Source: an uncultured Aquabacterium sp. (GTDB lineage: Bacteria; Pseudomonadota; Gammaproteobacteria; Burkholderiales; Burkholderiaceae_C). Taken from it: DNA of 43,202 nt. The stretch spans positions 1 to 43,202 of the forward strand of contig NZ_CANBCC010000031.1 in NCBI RefSeq assembly GCF_947366995.1, read 5' to 3'. Positions 7,786 to 16,459 of the stretch are shown here, one piece after another. The position numbers were made by a program, and so were the translations under genes. The notes beneath the pieces are model-generated. The model ran no database searches. It had not been told where the DNA came from and saw only the letters and a list, made by a program, of their open reading frames with translations. The first letter of the stretch is position 1. Each line of letters begins with the position of its first letter.

Positions 7786-10209
7786 TCACATCGACCAGCG
7801 CAACGTGGCCCACACGGTGCGCGGTGCGCCCGGCGAGTAAAAGGTCGTGCCGATGCCGCCTGCGTCGGTGTAGGCGCCGTTGGCGGCAAACGCGCGTGCG
7901 CCCAGCTGCCCGGCGGTGGCGTAATGCCGGTCGAACAGGTTGCTCACGCCCAGACGGATCGAGACGTCCTTCGTGGCCTGATAGCGGCCACTGAAGTTGA
8001 ACACCGCATAACCCGGATTGCGCCCAGAACCAAAGGTGGTGATGCCATTGGCCTGGTGCCGGTTGTCCTCGTTGCCTCGCACCGGGCTGCCGCTGACTGC
8101 CTGCATGTCCAGCCCGACGCGCCACTGGCTGCCGAAGTCATAAGCCACCTGCGCCTTGAGGATCTGGCTGGGGATCTGCGGTATGCGGTCGCCCGGGTTC
8201 ACCACGATGCCGTTGTCAGCGTCGGCGCCGCTGTGGTATTCGCTGCCCACCACTTCCCGCGTCTGGTAGGTGGCCTTCATCCACGTCAGGTTCAAGCCCA
8301 GCGTCCACGCCCCGTCACGGCCCTGCACGCCCGCTTCCAAACCCTGCCGGCGGGTGCGTCCGAAGTTCTTGAAGTAGCCGGTCGAGGCGTTGTTGGCCAC
8401 GAACAGGATGTCGTCGGTGTTGTCACCCAAGAAGGTGCCGAGGTTCCAGTTCCAGCGTCCGTCCAGCAGGCCGCGCACGCCCATCTCCCAGGTGTGCGAG
8501 ACGACCTGCTTGAGCGGCGGATCGCCAGCCATCGAGTTGGGCAGACGGCAGCCGAACTCGGGGTCGGCGCAGCCCAGCTCCACCGAGGTCGGCGCGCGGC
8601 TGCTTTCCGCATATCCAGCGTAGGCACTCCAGGCCGGGCTGGGAGTGAAGCTCACACCCAGCGCCGGGTTGAACCGACGGAAGCGGTGGTTGCCGTCCAG
8701 TGTGCCGCGCAGTTCACCCTGCGTGGTTGCGTTGTTGTACGGGTAGAGCTCGTCGGTGTTCTTCAGCCGGGTGTCGTTGAAGCGGCCTGAGGCCGTCACG
8801 TGCCACTGCTCGTTGAGCGACAGCGTGTCGCTGCCGAACAGACTCCAGGTCGTGACACGGCCCTTCAGGCGTACGCGCGCGTCAAAGGCCTCGCTTGAAT
8901 CCTGCGTGCCGTCGGCAAAGGCGTTCACCAGCGTCAGCGAGCGATCGTCGTTCAGGTAGCCGAACTGCGAGCCCTGCGTGAAGCTCAGGCGGCTGCTGTC
9001 GAACGCCGCACCGAGCACACCCTGATTGCGCAGCCCCATCAGGTGGCCCTGCATGCTGATCTGCCCCTGCAGGCCCATGTTGCGCTGGCTGGTGCGCGTG
9101 CGGGTGGCAATGCCAGAGCACGCTTCGTTGGGCTCGCCATTGATTGCCGCCTCGTCCACGCAGGCTTCGGGGCTGGGGCCTTCACCGATCACTTCCTCGT
9201 TGAGGTCACCGTTGAAGGTGCGGGTGCGGGTCTGACGCCAGTAGGCATTGCCACTGAGCATCACCTGGTCCGACAAGGCGTGCTTGAGTTGCAGGTTGAG
9301 CTGCGTGGCCCGGTTCTGCGTCTGGTCGGGCTTGGTGAACACGCTGCTGCGGTCGGCAGCAAGCAGTTCGCGCTGTTGCAGGCCGTTGCCGGTCAGATCG
9401 GTGTCGGCATGCGCCAGGCTGAGCTTCACATCGGTGGCGCCGTCACGCCAGCCGACCTTGCCGAAGAACTGGCCGATGCGCGAAGGCGAATCGTCACGCC
9501 AGCCGCTGTCCCGGAAGGTCGTGCCCGCCACGAACCAGTCCAGGCCCTTGTCGTTGGCACCACCGTGCTCGAGGCCCAGGCTTGCGCGGCCATGCTGGCC
9601 CGCGCTCAGTTCAAGCGCCGTGCCAGCGTGGCGGCGACCGTCCTTGGTGTCGATGCTCAGCGCGCCGCCCAGTGTGTTCAAGCCGAACAAGGGGTTGGCG
9701 CCCGGCATCAGTGTCACGCCTGCAATGGCGGCCTTCGGGATCAGGTCCCACAGCACGACGTCGCCAAACGCCTGGTTCTGGCGCACCCCATCCACGTACA
9801 CCGACAGCCCTTGCGGCGTGCCCAGCAGCGGCGAGGCCGTGTAGCCGCGGTAGTTCACATCCATCATGAACGGGTTGGCCTGTACCTCGTTCACGTGGAC
9901 GCTGCCAAGGCGGCGGTTCAGGAACTCCGACAGGTCGGCAGCGCCGCTGTCGGCCAGATCCCGCAGGCTGGCCGACTGCACCGGCGCGGGAAAGACGTTG
10001 CGCGGCAGGCCGATGCCCGGCAGCGGTGTGGTGCTGATGACGGAGACAGAGGGCAGTTCGGCGCGGGCCACCAGCACGGGGGCCTCGCTCTGGGCGTGCG
10101 CCTGCACGGCCAGGCACAGCAGGCTGGCAGCCACGGACACGGCGCGGGGTTGAAGAAGGGGGCGCAGAGCGGCCTGCGCGGCGATGGGGCGGTGCACGGA
10201 CTGTCGCAC
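7786..10209 (-). CDS. TonB-dependent outer-membrane receptor
   Basis: This is an 807-residue outer-membrane beta-barrel importer powered by TonB-ExbBD. It has a signal peptide (about 20-40, AASLLCLAVQAHA), a TonB-box-like PSVSVI near the mature N-terminus, and a plug domain (about 75-190) with YVDGVRQNQAFGDVV and GANPLFGLNTLGGALSI. A 22-strand-type barrel follows, ending in NLFDRHYATAG and a final aromatic strand TVWATLRWSM. Extracellular loops hold two cysteine pairs, in PEACVDEAAINGEPNEAC and ELGCADPEFGC. I chose the GTG at 10209 because a GAGGAGA ribosome-binding site lies 4-5 bases upstream; the frame opens 18 codons earlier at an ATG (10263). The cargo is unknown. Confidence 0.9.
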   Translation of the reverse strand: MRQSVHRPIAAQAALRPLLQPRAVSVAASLLCLAVQAHAQSEAPVLVARAELPSVSVISTTPLPGIGLPRNVFPAPVQSASLRDLADSGAADLSEFLNRRLGSVHVNEVQANPFMMDVNYRGYTASPLLGTPQGLSVYVDGVRQNQAFGDVVLWDLIPKAAIAGVTLMPGANPLFGLNTLGGALSIDTKDGRRHAGTALELSAGQHGRASLGLEHGGANDKGLDWFVAGTTFRDSGWRDDSPSRIGQFFGKVGWRDGATDVKLSLAHADTDLTGNGLQQRELLAADRSSVFTKPDQTQNRATQLNLQLKHALSDQVMLSGNAYWRQTRTRTFNGDLNEEVIGEGPSPEACVDEAAINGEPNEACSGIATRTRTSQRNMGLQGQISMQGHLMGLRNQGVLGAAFDSSRLSFTQGSQFGYLNDDRSLTLVNAFADGTQDSSEAFDARVRLKGRVTTWSLFGSDTLSLNEQWHVTASGRFNDTRLKNTDELYPYNNATTQGELRGTLDGNHRFRRFNPALGVSFTPSPAWSAYAGYAESSRAPTSVELGCADPEFGCRLPNSMAGDPPLKQVVSHTWEMGVRGLLDGRWNWNLGTFLGDNTDDILFVANNASTGYFKNFGRTRRQGLEAGVQGRDGAWTLGLNLTWMKATYQTREVVGSEYHSGADADNGIVVNPGDRIPQIPSQILKAQVAYDFGSQWRVGLDMQAVSGSPVRGNEDNRHQANGITTFGSGRNPGYAVFNFSGRYQATKDVSIRLGVSNLFDRHYATAGQLGARAFAANGAYTDAGGIGTTFYSPGAPRTVWATLRWSM

Positions 10210-10281
10210 GGGGTCTCCTCGTCGTCTGACGTGTTCTCTCTTGGACGGACGGAGTGTCGGCAAGCCGTCATGCCGCAGACA

Positions 10282-10294
10282 GGGAAAATTTCCC
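10282..10294. promoter_or_regulatory. GGGAAAATTTCCC palindrome upstream of the TonB receptor
   Basis: This is a 13-base palindrome with a single central base, about 73 bases upstream of the receptor start. It could be an operator for the receptor or for the divergent phosphoesterase gene. No regulator can be named from the sequence. Confidence 0.4.
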
Positions 10295-10302
10295 GCACGC
10301 CT

Positions 10303-10319
10303 GTGTCAGCCTGTGACAC
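10303..10319. promoter_or_regulatory. GTGTCA-N5-TGACAC inverted repeat
   Basis: This is a perfect 6-base inverted repeat with a 5-base spacer. It lies 8 bases beyond the GGGAAAATTTCCC palindrome in the 204-base divergent region between the TonB receptor and the LpxH-like gene. The size and symmetry suit a dimeric helix-turn-helix regulator. The assignment as an operator is an inference. Confidence 0.4.
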
Positions 10320-10413
10320 GGCGGGATAACCCGCTCCCCCTCTTGACCACGCCATCACGGAAGCGTCACTGCGGTGTCGCGCCGATGTCACGCCGGCCAC
10401 CGACCATCGCGAC

Positions 10414-11319
10414 ATGCGGCCCTGGTTCACCACCCCCCTGATGCGTGCCTGGCAAGCCGGCTTCGGCCGGAGCGGCTTGGGCGCGCTGCCGCCCTCCAGG
10501 CCCGCTTCCGCCACGCCCCGACGCCCGGCGCTGAAGGTGCGCACAGCCTGGATCTCGGACGTGCACCTCGGCACGCCGGGCTGCCAGGCCGACGCCCTGC
10601 TCGACTTCCTCCGCCACCTCGAGTGCGACACGCTCTACCTCGTCGGCGACATCATCGACGGCTGGCAGTTGCGCCGCCACTGGTACTGGCCGCAGGCTCA
10701 CAACGATGTCGTGCAGAAACTGCTGCGGCACGCCCGCAAGGGCACGCGTGTGGTGTTCGTGCCCGGCAACCACGACGAATTCGCACGGCAGTTTCTCGAT
10801 CAGGCCTTTGGCGGCATCGAGGTGCGGGAAGACTGCATCCACACCCTCGCGGACGGCCGACGGTTCTGGGTGACGCACGGCGACCTCTACGACGGCGTGA
10901 TCCAGTGCGCCCGCTGGCTCGCCCTGGTGGGCGATGCCCTCTACGAGTTCACGCTGAAGCTGAACCGCCATTTGAACTCGTTGCGCGCGCGCCTGGGCCT
11001 GCCGTACTGGTCGCTGTCGAAATACCTCAAGCTCAAGGTCAAGCGGGCCGTGAGCTATGTGAGCGACTTCGAGGAAGCACTCGCCCGCGAGGCACGGCGT
11101 CAGGAAGTGGACGGCGTGGTGTGCGGCCACATTCACCACGCCGAGATGCGCGACATCGGCGGCATCCTCTATTGCAACGACGGCGACTGGGTCGAGAGCC
11201 TGACGGCGCTGGTCGAGCAGGCCGACGGCACGTTGGCCATCGTGCATTGGGCAGATCACATGGCGGCCAGCCTGCCCCACCGGGCCGACACCGCTTGCGT
11301 CACATCAAGCGCCGGCTGA
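10414..11319 (+). CDS. LpxH-like calcineurin-type metallophosphoesterase
   Basis: This is a 301-residue metallophosphoesterase of the UDP-2,3-diacylglucosamine diphosphatase-like group. The metal-ligand blocks occur in the standard order: SDVHLG (about 48-53), GDIIDGWQ, GNHDEF, THGDLYDG and the terminal GHIHHAE. LpxH removes UMP from UDP-diacylglucosamine in lipid A synthesis, but many paralogues of this length in Burkholderiales have not been assigned that activity, so I leave the symbol blank. The first 40 or so residues are Pro/Ala/Arg-rich and outside the domain; an in-frame ATG at 10441 is an alternative start. No clear Shine-Dalgarno sequence precedes either ATG. Confidence 0.85.
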   Translation: MRPWFTTPLMRAWQAGFGRSGLGALPPSRPASATPRRPALKVRTAWISDVHLGTPGCQADALLDFLRHLECDTLYLVGDIIDGWQLRRHWYWPQAHNDVVQKLLRHARKGTRVVFVPGNHDEFARQFLDQAFGGIEVREDCIHTLADGRRFWVTHGDLYDGVIQCARWLALVGDALYEFTLKLNRHLNSLRARLGLPYWSLSKYLKLKVKRAVSYVSDFEEALAREARRQEVDGVVCGHIHHAEMRDIGGILYCNDGDWVESLTALVEQADGTLAIVHWADHMAASLPHRADTACVTSSAG

Positions 11320-11351
11320 CAAGCAGGACACGCCCGCAAACAAGGTGCAGC

Positions 11352-11379
11352 AATTCAGGGGAAGATGACGGCCTGAATT
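11352..11379. promoter_or_regulatory. AATTCAGG-N12-CCTGAATT inverted repeat before the phosphorylase gene
   Basis: A perfect 8-base inverted repeat with a 12-base spacer ends 12 bases before the ATG of the AMP-phosphorylase-like gene. It could be an operator or an RNA hairpin over the initiation region. There is no T-run, so it is not a terminator. Confidence 0.4.
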
Positions 11380-11391
11380 CCGCTGTCTGCC

Positions 11392-12972
11392 ATGTCGCCA
11401 CCCCTCTCTCAGCCGCATCCCACGCCCGATACCCTCTCGCCGTTGCGCCTCAAGCGCGTCGCCATCGACACCTACCGCGAGAACGTCGCCTATCTCCACC
11501 GAGAGTGCGCCATCTACCGCGCCGAGGGCTTCCAGGCCCTCTCCAAGGTGGAAGTGCGCGCAAACGGTCGCCGCATCCTGGCCACGCTGAATGTGGTGGA
11601 CGACGCCTGCATCGTTGGACCGGATGAGCTGGGTCTGTCCGAAGATGCGTTCGCGCAGATCGGCGTGCCCTCTGAGCACCCGGCCACGGTCAGCCAGGCT
11701 GAGCCGCCCTCTTCGATCTCGGCGCTGCACCGCAAGATCGCCGGCGAGCGCCTGACGCATGCCGATTACCAGGCCATCGTGCGCGACATCGTCGACCACC
11801 GCTATTCCAAGATCGAACTGACGGCCTTCGTGGTCGCCACCAACCAGGGGGAGCTCGACCGCGAAGAGGTCTACGATCTGACCGCGGCCATGGCCGGCGT
11901 CGGCCGCCGGCTGGACTGGAAGGCGCATCCGGTGGTCGACAAGCACTGCATCGGTGGCATCCCGGGCAACCGCACGTCGATGCTGGTCGTGCCCATCGTG
12001 GCAGCGCACGGCATGCTCTGCCCCAAGACCTCGTCGCGCGCGATCACCTCGCCCGCCGGCACGGCCGACACCATGGAGGTGCTGGCCAACGTCGAACCGC
12101 CATTCGAGCGGCTGCAGGAAATCGTGCACACCCACCGCGGCTGCCTGGCCTGGGGCGGCACCAGCGAGCTCTCGCCGGCCGACGACGTGCTGATCTCGGT
12201 CGAACGCCCGCTGTCCATCGACTCGCCCGGCCAGATGGTCGCATCCATCCTGTCGAAGAAGGTGGCTGCGGGCTCCACCCACCTGCTGCTCGACATCCCG
12301 GTGGGCCCGACCGCCAAGGTGCGCACCGTACCCGAGGCCCAGCGCCTGCGCAAGCTGTTCGAGTTCGTCTCGCGCCGCATGGGGCTGACCATCGACGTGG
12401 TGATCACCGACGGCCGCCAGCCCATCGGCCACGGCATCGGCCCGGTGCTGGAGGCGCGCGACGTGATGCGCGTGCTGCGCAACGACCCGCGCGCACCCCA
12501 TGACCTGCGCCAGAAGTCGCTGCGTCTGGCCGGCCGGATGCTGGAGTTCGACCCCGATGTGCGCGGCGGCGAAGGCTACGCCATCGCGCGCGACATCCTC
12601 GAATCGGGCCGGGCGCTCGAGCGCATGCAGGCCATCATCGAAGCACAGGGCGCGCACGCCTTCGACCCCGAACACCCTGAACTCGCGCCGCTGACGTTCG
12701 AGGTCACTGCGGGCCAGGACGGCATGGTGACGGGCATCGACAACCTGCACCTGGCCCGCATCGCGCGGCTTGCGGGTGCGCCCAAGGTGCAAGGCGCCGG
12801 CGTCGACCTGCTCCACAAACTGGGCGACACCGTGAAAGCAGGCGACGCGCTCTACCGCGTGCATGCGGCCTTCCCCACCGACCTGGGCTTTGCCCGGCAG
12901 GCCTGTGAGCGCACGACCGGCTTTGCGCTCGGCAGCCCGGCCGACCTGACCGATCTGCACGTGGAGTTCTGA
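11392..12972 (+). CDS. Type 2 thymidine phosphorylase / AMP phosphorylase-like enzyme
   Basis: This is a 526-residue nucleoside/nucleotide phosphorylase. It has an extra N-terminal domain of about 85 residues ([20 protein letters not shown] onward) that classical DeoA lacks but archaeal AMP phosphorylases and the 'type 2' bacterial proteins have. Core motifs are present: phosphate loop [16 protein letters not shown] (about 182-197), [20 protein letters not shown], and the C-terminal pyrimidine-phosphorylase domain from about 440. Archaeal relatives phosphorolyse AMP, CMP or UMP to the base and ribose 1,5-bisphosphate; thymidine phosphorolysis is the default label for the bacterial group. It is 3 bases from a PRPP-synthetase-like gene, which favours a nucleotide-linked role. 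Confidence 0.88.
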   Translation: MSPPLSQPHPTPDTLSPLRLKRVAIDTYRENVAYLHRECAIYRAEGFQALSKVEVRANGRRILATLNVVDDACIVGPDELGLSEDAFAQIGVPSEHPATVSQAEPPSSISALHRKIAGERLTHADYQAIVRDIVDHRYSKIELTAFVVATNQGELDREEVYDLTAAMAGVGRRLDWKAHPVVDKHCIGGIPGNRTSMLVVPIVAAHGMLCPKTSSRAITSPAGTADTMEVLANVEPPFERLQEIVHTHRGCLAWGGTSELSPADDVLISVERPLSIDSPGQMVASILSKKVAAGSTHLLLDIPVGPTAKVRTVPEAQRLRKLFEFVSRRMGLTIDVVITDGRQPIGHGIGPVLEARDVMRVLRNDPRAPHDLRQKSLRLAGRMLEFDPDVRGGEGYAIARDILESGRALERMQAIIEAQGAHAFDPEHPELAPLTFEVTAGQDGMVTGIDNLHLARIARLAGAPKVQGAGVDLLHKLGDTVKAGDALYRVHAAFPTDLGFARQACERTTGFALGSPADLTDLHVEF

Positions 12973-12975
12973 CCC

Positions 12976-13899
12976 ATGCCCGACCTGCTGCTCCACTTTG
13001 CGGACGAGGCCGCCCCCGCACAACGCCTGGCCACGGCGCTGGGCCTGCGTGCCGCCGAAATCGAACGCCACCGCTTTCCCGACGGCGAATGGCGCCTGCG
13101 CCTGCCGGTCGACGAGAACGGTGGCCTGCCCGCTCACCTCATCGTCTACCGCAGCCTGGACCGCCCCAACGAAAAGCTGATCGAGCTGTTGTTGCTGGCG
13201 CGGCAGGCCCGCCAGCTGGGTGCTGCCCAACTGACGCTGGTAGCGCCTTACCTCGCCTACATGCGGCAGGACATCGCCTTCCATCCGGGCGAGGTGGTCA
13301 GCCAGCGGGTCATCGGGCGGTTTCTCGCCGACCTGTTCGACGCCGTCATCACCGTCGACCCGCACCTGCACCGCGTGGCCACGCTGGACGAGGCCGTGCC
13401 CGTTCCCCATGCCATCGCGCTGTCGGGCGCGCCCATGCTGGCGGATCTGGTGGCGAGGCACCACGCCTCGCCCGTCCTCATCGGCCCGGATGCCGAATCG
13501 GCGCAATGGATCGACAGCGCGGCGGCCGGTCGCGGCTGGCGCCATGGCGTCTGCACCAAGGCCCGCCACGGCGACCGGGATGTGCGCATCACGCTGCCCG
13601 AGCTCGACGTGCGCGGCCAGGCCGTTGTGCTGATCGACGACGTGGCCAGCTCGGGCCGCACCCTGGGCGAAGCCGCCCGGCTGCTGCTGGCGGCCGGCGC
13701 GCAGTCCGTGGACGCCGCCGTGACCCACGCCCTGTTTGCCGACGACGCGCTGGGCTTCATGCAACGGGCCGGCATCCGCCATGTGTGGAGCACGGACTGC
13801 ATCGCGCACCCAAGCAACGCCGCGCCGATGGCACCGCTGCTGGCCGAGGCCGTGCGCACCGTCCAGCAGGCGCTGCGGCACAATACGGCCCCTCGTTGA
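12976..13899 (+). CDS. Divergent ribose-phosphate pyrophosphokinase (PRPP synthetase family)
   Basis: This 307-residue protein has the two-lobe PRPP synthetase layout but is clearly diverged from the housekeeping enzyme. Recognisable blocks are HRFPDGEWRLRL (ribose-phosphate region), VAPYLAYMRQD (ATP-binding Arg-Gln), VITVDPHLHR (metal/catalytic His), TKARHGDRDV (a K-x-R like the catalytic flexible loop), and VVLIDDVASSGRTL (the PRPP-binding loop). The key residues therefore look intact and an active enzyme is likely. It starts 3 bases after the phosphorylase gene and is surely co-expressed with it. A housekeeping prs is expected elsewhere in the genome. The substrate could be ribose 5-phosphate or a related sugar phosphate. 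Confidence 0.88.
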   Translation: MPDLLLHFADEAAPAQRLATALGLRAAEIERHRFPDGEWRLRLPVDENGGLPAHLIVYRSLDRPNEKLIELLLLARQARQLGAAQLTLVAPYLAYMRQDIAFHPGEVVSQRVIGRFLADLFDAVITVDPHLHRVATLDEAVPVPHAIALSGAPMLADLVARHHASPVLIGPDAESAQWIDSAAAGRGWRHGVCTKARHGDRDVRITLPELDVRGQAVVLIDDVASSGRTLGEAARLLLAAGAQSVDAAVTHALFADDALGFMQRAGIRHVWSTDCIAHPSNAAPMAPLLAEAVRTVQQALRHNTAPR

Positions 13900-13934
13900 A
13901 CCCCCTGCGCTCCGCGCCCCGGAGCCCCCACACC

Positions 13935-14255
13935 ATGGCCTTTGCCGACAACCTCAAGCAGCTGCCCCCGGTCGCCCACCTCGCGGCCCTTGAACTCATC
14001 GACGCCGCAGGCGGAGTTGCCGCCCGCATCGAGAACAAGCCTGGGCAAGCTGGCTCGCTCGCGGTGTACGCTGCCCTGGCCGCCAAGCACGGCAGCATCA
14101 ACACTGCAGCCGCCGAAGAGGGCCTCGAGATCTACGCCGAGCACACGGCCGACTCGCGCGCCAACCCCGGCAAGCACCCCAACATCGACCGCCTGCTGGC
14201 GGTCATCGCATCGGGCCACGGCTACACCGTGCGCCTGGTGCCGCAGGCGGACTGA
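13935..14255 (+). CDS. DUF2322 family protein
   Basis: This is a small 106-residue cytoplasmic protein matching the DUF2322 family, for which I know no function. Visible features are an N-terminal helical part (FADNLKQLPPVAHLAALELID), a central KPGQAGSLAVYAALAAKHG segment, and a conserved HPNIDRLLAVI near the C-terminus. There is no signal peptide or membrane segment. It begins 35 bases after the PRPP-synthetase-like gene and may be the last gene of that transcript. The ATG at 13935 fits the family N-terminus; the longer open frame upstream is a shadow of the preceding gene. Confidence 0.85.
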   Translation: MAFADNLKQLPPVAHLAALELIDAAGGVAARIENKPGQAGSLAVYAALAAKHGSINTAAAEEGLEIYAEHTADSRANPGKHPNIDRLLAVIASGHGYTVRLVPQAD

Positions 14256-14366
14256 AGCCTCCACCTCCGCCTCGCAGCCCGGGGAATCGGCGGCGAAACC
14301 CTGCGCTATCGCCCGCGATGACGGCCGGTATAGTGCCCTGATACACAAGAACGACAGGGGGCACCG

Positions 14367-16457
14367 GTGGGGGCACGCATTCTTCGCTGGCTTGCATGGG
14401 CCGCCGTGTTGGCTTCGCTGGCGGCCATCGGCATCAGCCTGTGGGCACAACGCCAGGCCGGCGCGCTTCAAGGGCCACAGGCACTGGCGGCCTTGCCGGA
14501 CGGCCAGGTCTGGCTCACCGTCAACGACACGTTCTGGCAGCTCGACGCAGACGGCGCCCTGCAGGCTCGCATTTCCATCACGGCGCTCGGCCTGCCCGAT
14601 CGACCGGCCGCCATCGCACCCGCGCCCGGCCAACGGCTGCTCATCAGCCAGAACGGCAGCGCCATCCTTCACTGGCTCGACCCGCACACCCGGCGCCTGA
14701 CCGGGCAGACAGCGCTGCAATGGCCCGACGACCTGCGCAAGCTGCTGGATCACCCGATGAGCGTGGTCGTCAGCCCGCAAGGCGCGATCGCCGTCGCCAC
14801 CGCTGGGGGACACCGCGTGCTCGTGTTCGAAGCCGACGGGCGCTTCCGCGCGGTCACGCGCCCGGGCCTGTACCGCTTCACCAACGGGCTGTGGTGGGCG
14901 CCGGATGCCCTGTGGACCACCGACACCAACCGCTTCGCGCTGGTGGAACTCGAGCCTCAGACCCTGCAGGAGCGCCGCCGCATCCAGCTCAAGCACAACG
15001 ACGCGGCCGCGCGCTACCTCAGCTGGGTCGCGCCCGTGCCCCAGGCCGACGGGCGCCTCCGGCCCTTGGCCAGCGTGGCCCGGATGCGCAACGGAATGCA
15101 GATCGGCCGCATCGTCAACGTCTGGCCGAACGGCGACGAGCAGACGCTGCCCCTGCCCGATGACGCCCAACCCCAGGACATGGCCTGGCGGCACGACACC
15201 CTGCTGGTGGTGGATGGGGCCACCTGGCGCGTGCGACGTTTCGGGCTGGACCGGGAAGCCCTGCCCGACTTCGGTAACCCTCACACCCGGGCCGAACTGG
15301 CTGCACTGTACGCACGGCGGCAGGGTTTCGATCGGCTGTACCTCTGGGGGTTGCGGGGCGGCGTGGCCGGGCTGATGCTCGCCCTGGTCGCCCTGGCCTG
15401 GCAGAGTCGGTTGACCCGGTCGAGCCGTGCGCGGGTCATGCGGCCCTTGCTGGCCACCCTCGGCACCCCAGTGCTCGATGGCGCCGCATTGCGAAAAGCG
15501 GCGCTGCACGCCGTCTGGCCCTGGCTGCTTCTGCTCGTGTGGCTCGTCGCCTGGCAGGCACTGATTCGCCACTGGCAGGGGGACGCCGCTGGCGACTCCG
15601 ACACGGCACGCCTGGCCACGTGGGCCATGGTCATCGGGCTGGTGGCGGCCCTGGTTGCCCTGCTGCATGAGGTGCACCGCCAGACCAGGCGACTGGCTGA
15701 AGCCCCCTGGGCAGAGGGCCTGCTGAACCTGCTGGCCGTACGCTGGCTGCAGACCGACGAGACCCTCGCGCAGCTGCTCGAACCGGGCGAGCAGGTGCGC
15801 GAAACCTTCATCCTGCAACCCCTGGGTGGCCAGCGCTGGATCGTGCTGACTGACCGCCGGCTGCTGAGCTTCCGGATCACCCTCGGTGGCCGCGTGCTCG
15901 AGCACCGCGTGCCGAGGGCCGACATCGCCCGCGTGGCCTTGCCTGCCGTCGCCCGTTTTCCGCTCTGGCGGCGCCTGCTGCGTCAACCCGCGGACGACGG
16001 CTGGCTGCGGCTGCAACTGCGCGATGGCACCGTGCTGGAAGGCGCAGTCCGCTCGGCGGTGACCGCCCGCCGTGTGGCGGCGTTGCTCAACGTGCGGGCG
16101 GTACCGCGCTCCCGCGCGTCCACCGAGGCATCGGCCACCGCACACCGGCCGCTTGCCGCCGCGCTCGCCGCGCTGGCCTCGTTCGCCGTGCCCGGCAGCG
16201 CACAATGGCTGCAGCGGCGCGCAGCCGTGGGCCTGATGATGTTCCTGGTGGCCGCGGGGTGGGCCAGCGTCATCACCGTGCGTGCAACCTGGGTCTGGTG
16301 GCACGGCGCCGCCGACATCGCCCCGCGCGTGCTCACGCAGGCCTGGGCGACCCAGCTGGGCTGGGGCCTCTTCTGCGCCTGGGATGCCTGGTATGCCGCC
16401 CCGCGGCGCACCGCCCGGGCGGCCGCATCGGCCCACCCGGGTTCCGCTTCAGACTGA
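14367..16457 (+). CDS. Unrecognised large membrane protein: periplasmic propeller-like region plus PH-like segment
   Basis: I do not recognise this 696-residue protein. From the N-terminus: a membrane anchor (about 6-26); about 290 residues rich in short beta-strands with repeating blocks (ALPDGQVWLTVND, PGQRLLISQNGSAILHWLD, SPQGAIAVATAGGHRVLVFE, HDTLLVVDGATWRVRRFGLD) that look like an NHL/SMP-30-type propeller; then three hydrophobic segments (about 328-346, 378-396, 413-430). A probable cytoplasmic PH-like segment follows (about 465-560, with RWIVLTDRRLLSFRI and LRLQLRDGTVLEGAV). The last 100 residues hold two more membrane segments with a SFAVPGSAQWLQRR motif seen in small multi-pass proteins. 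It starts with GTG and converges on purL with 2 bases between stops. Confidence 0.75.
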   Translation: MGARILRWLAWAAVLASLAAIGISLWAQRQAGALQGPQALAALPDGQVWLTVNDTFWQLDADGALQARISITALGLPDRPAAIAPAPGQRLLISQNGSAILHWLDPHTRRLTGQTALQWPDDLRKLLDHPMSVVVSPQGAIAVATAGGHRVLVFEADGRFRAVTRPGLYRFTNGLWWAPDALWTTDTNRFALVELEPQTLQERRRIQLKHNDAAARYLSWVAPVPQADGRLRPLASVARMRNGMQIGRIVNVWPNGDEQTLPLPDDAQPQDMAWRHDTLLVVDGATWRVRRFGLDREALPDFGNPHTRAELAALYARRQGFDRLYLWGLRGGVAGLMLALVALAWQSRLTRSSRARVMRPLLATLGTPVLDGAALRKAALHAVWPWLLLLVWLVAWQALIRHWQGDAAGDSDTARLATWAMVIGLVAALVALLHEVHRQTRRLAEAPWAEGLLNLLAVRWLQTDETLAQLLEPGEQVRETFILQPLGGQRWIVLTDRRLLSFRITLGGRVLEHRVPRADIARVALPAVARFPLWRRLLRQPADDGWLRLQLRDGTVLEGAVRSAVTARRVAALLNVRAVPRSRASTEASATAHRPLAAALAALASFAVPGSAQWLQRRAAVGLMMFLVAAGWASVITVRATWVWWHGAADIAPRVLTQAWATQLGWGLFCAWDAWYAAPRRTARAAASAHPGSASD

Positions 16458-16459
16458 GA

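Noticed and set aside
10321-10345. GCGGG-ATAA-CCCGC hairpin as a terminator
   Set aside because: The stem is only 5 bases, no T-run follows, and no gene ends towards it.
11305-16436. Two long minus-strand frames (11305-13881 and 13257-16436) across the phosphorylase, PRPP and membrane-protein genes
   Set aside because: Composition is biased to Gly/Arg/Gln/His with no motif, while the plus-strand genes match known families or show clear membrane segments. They are shadows.
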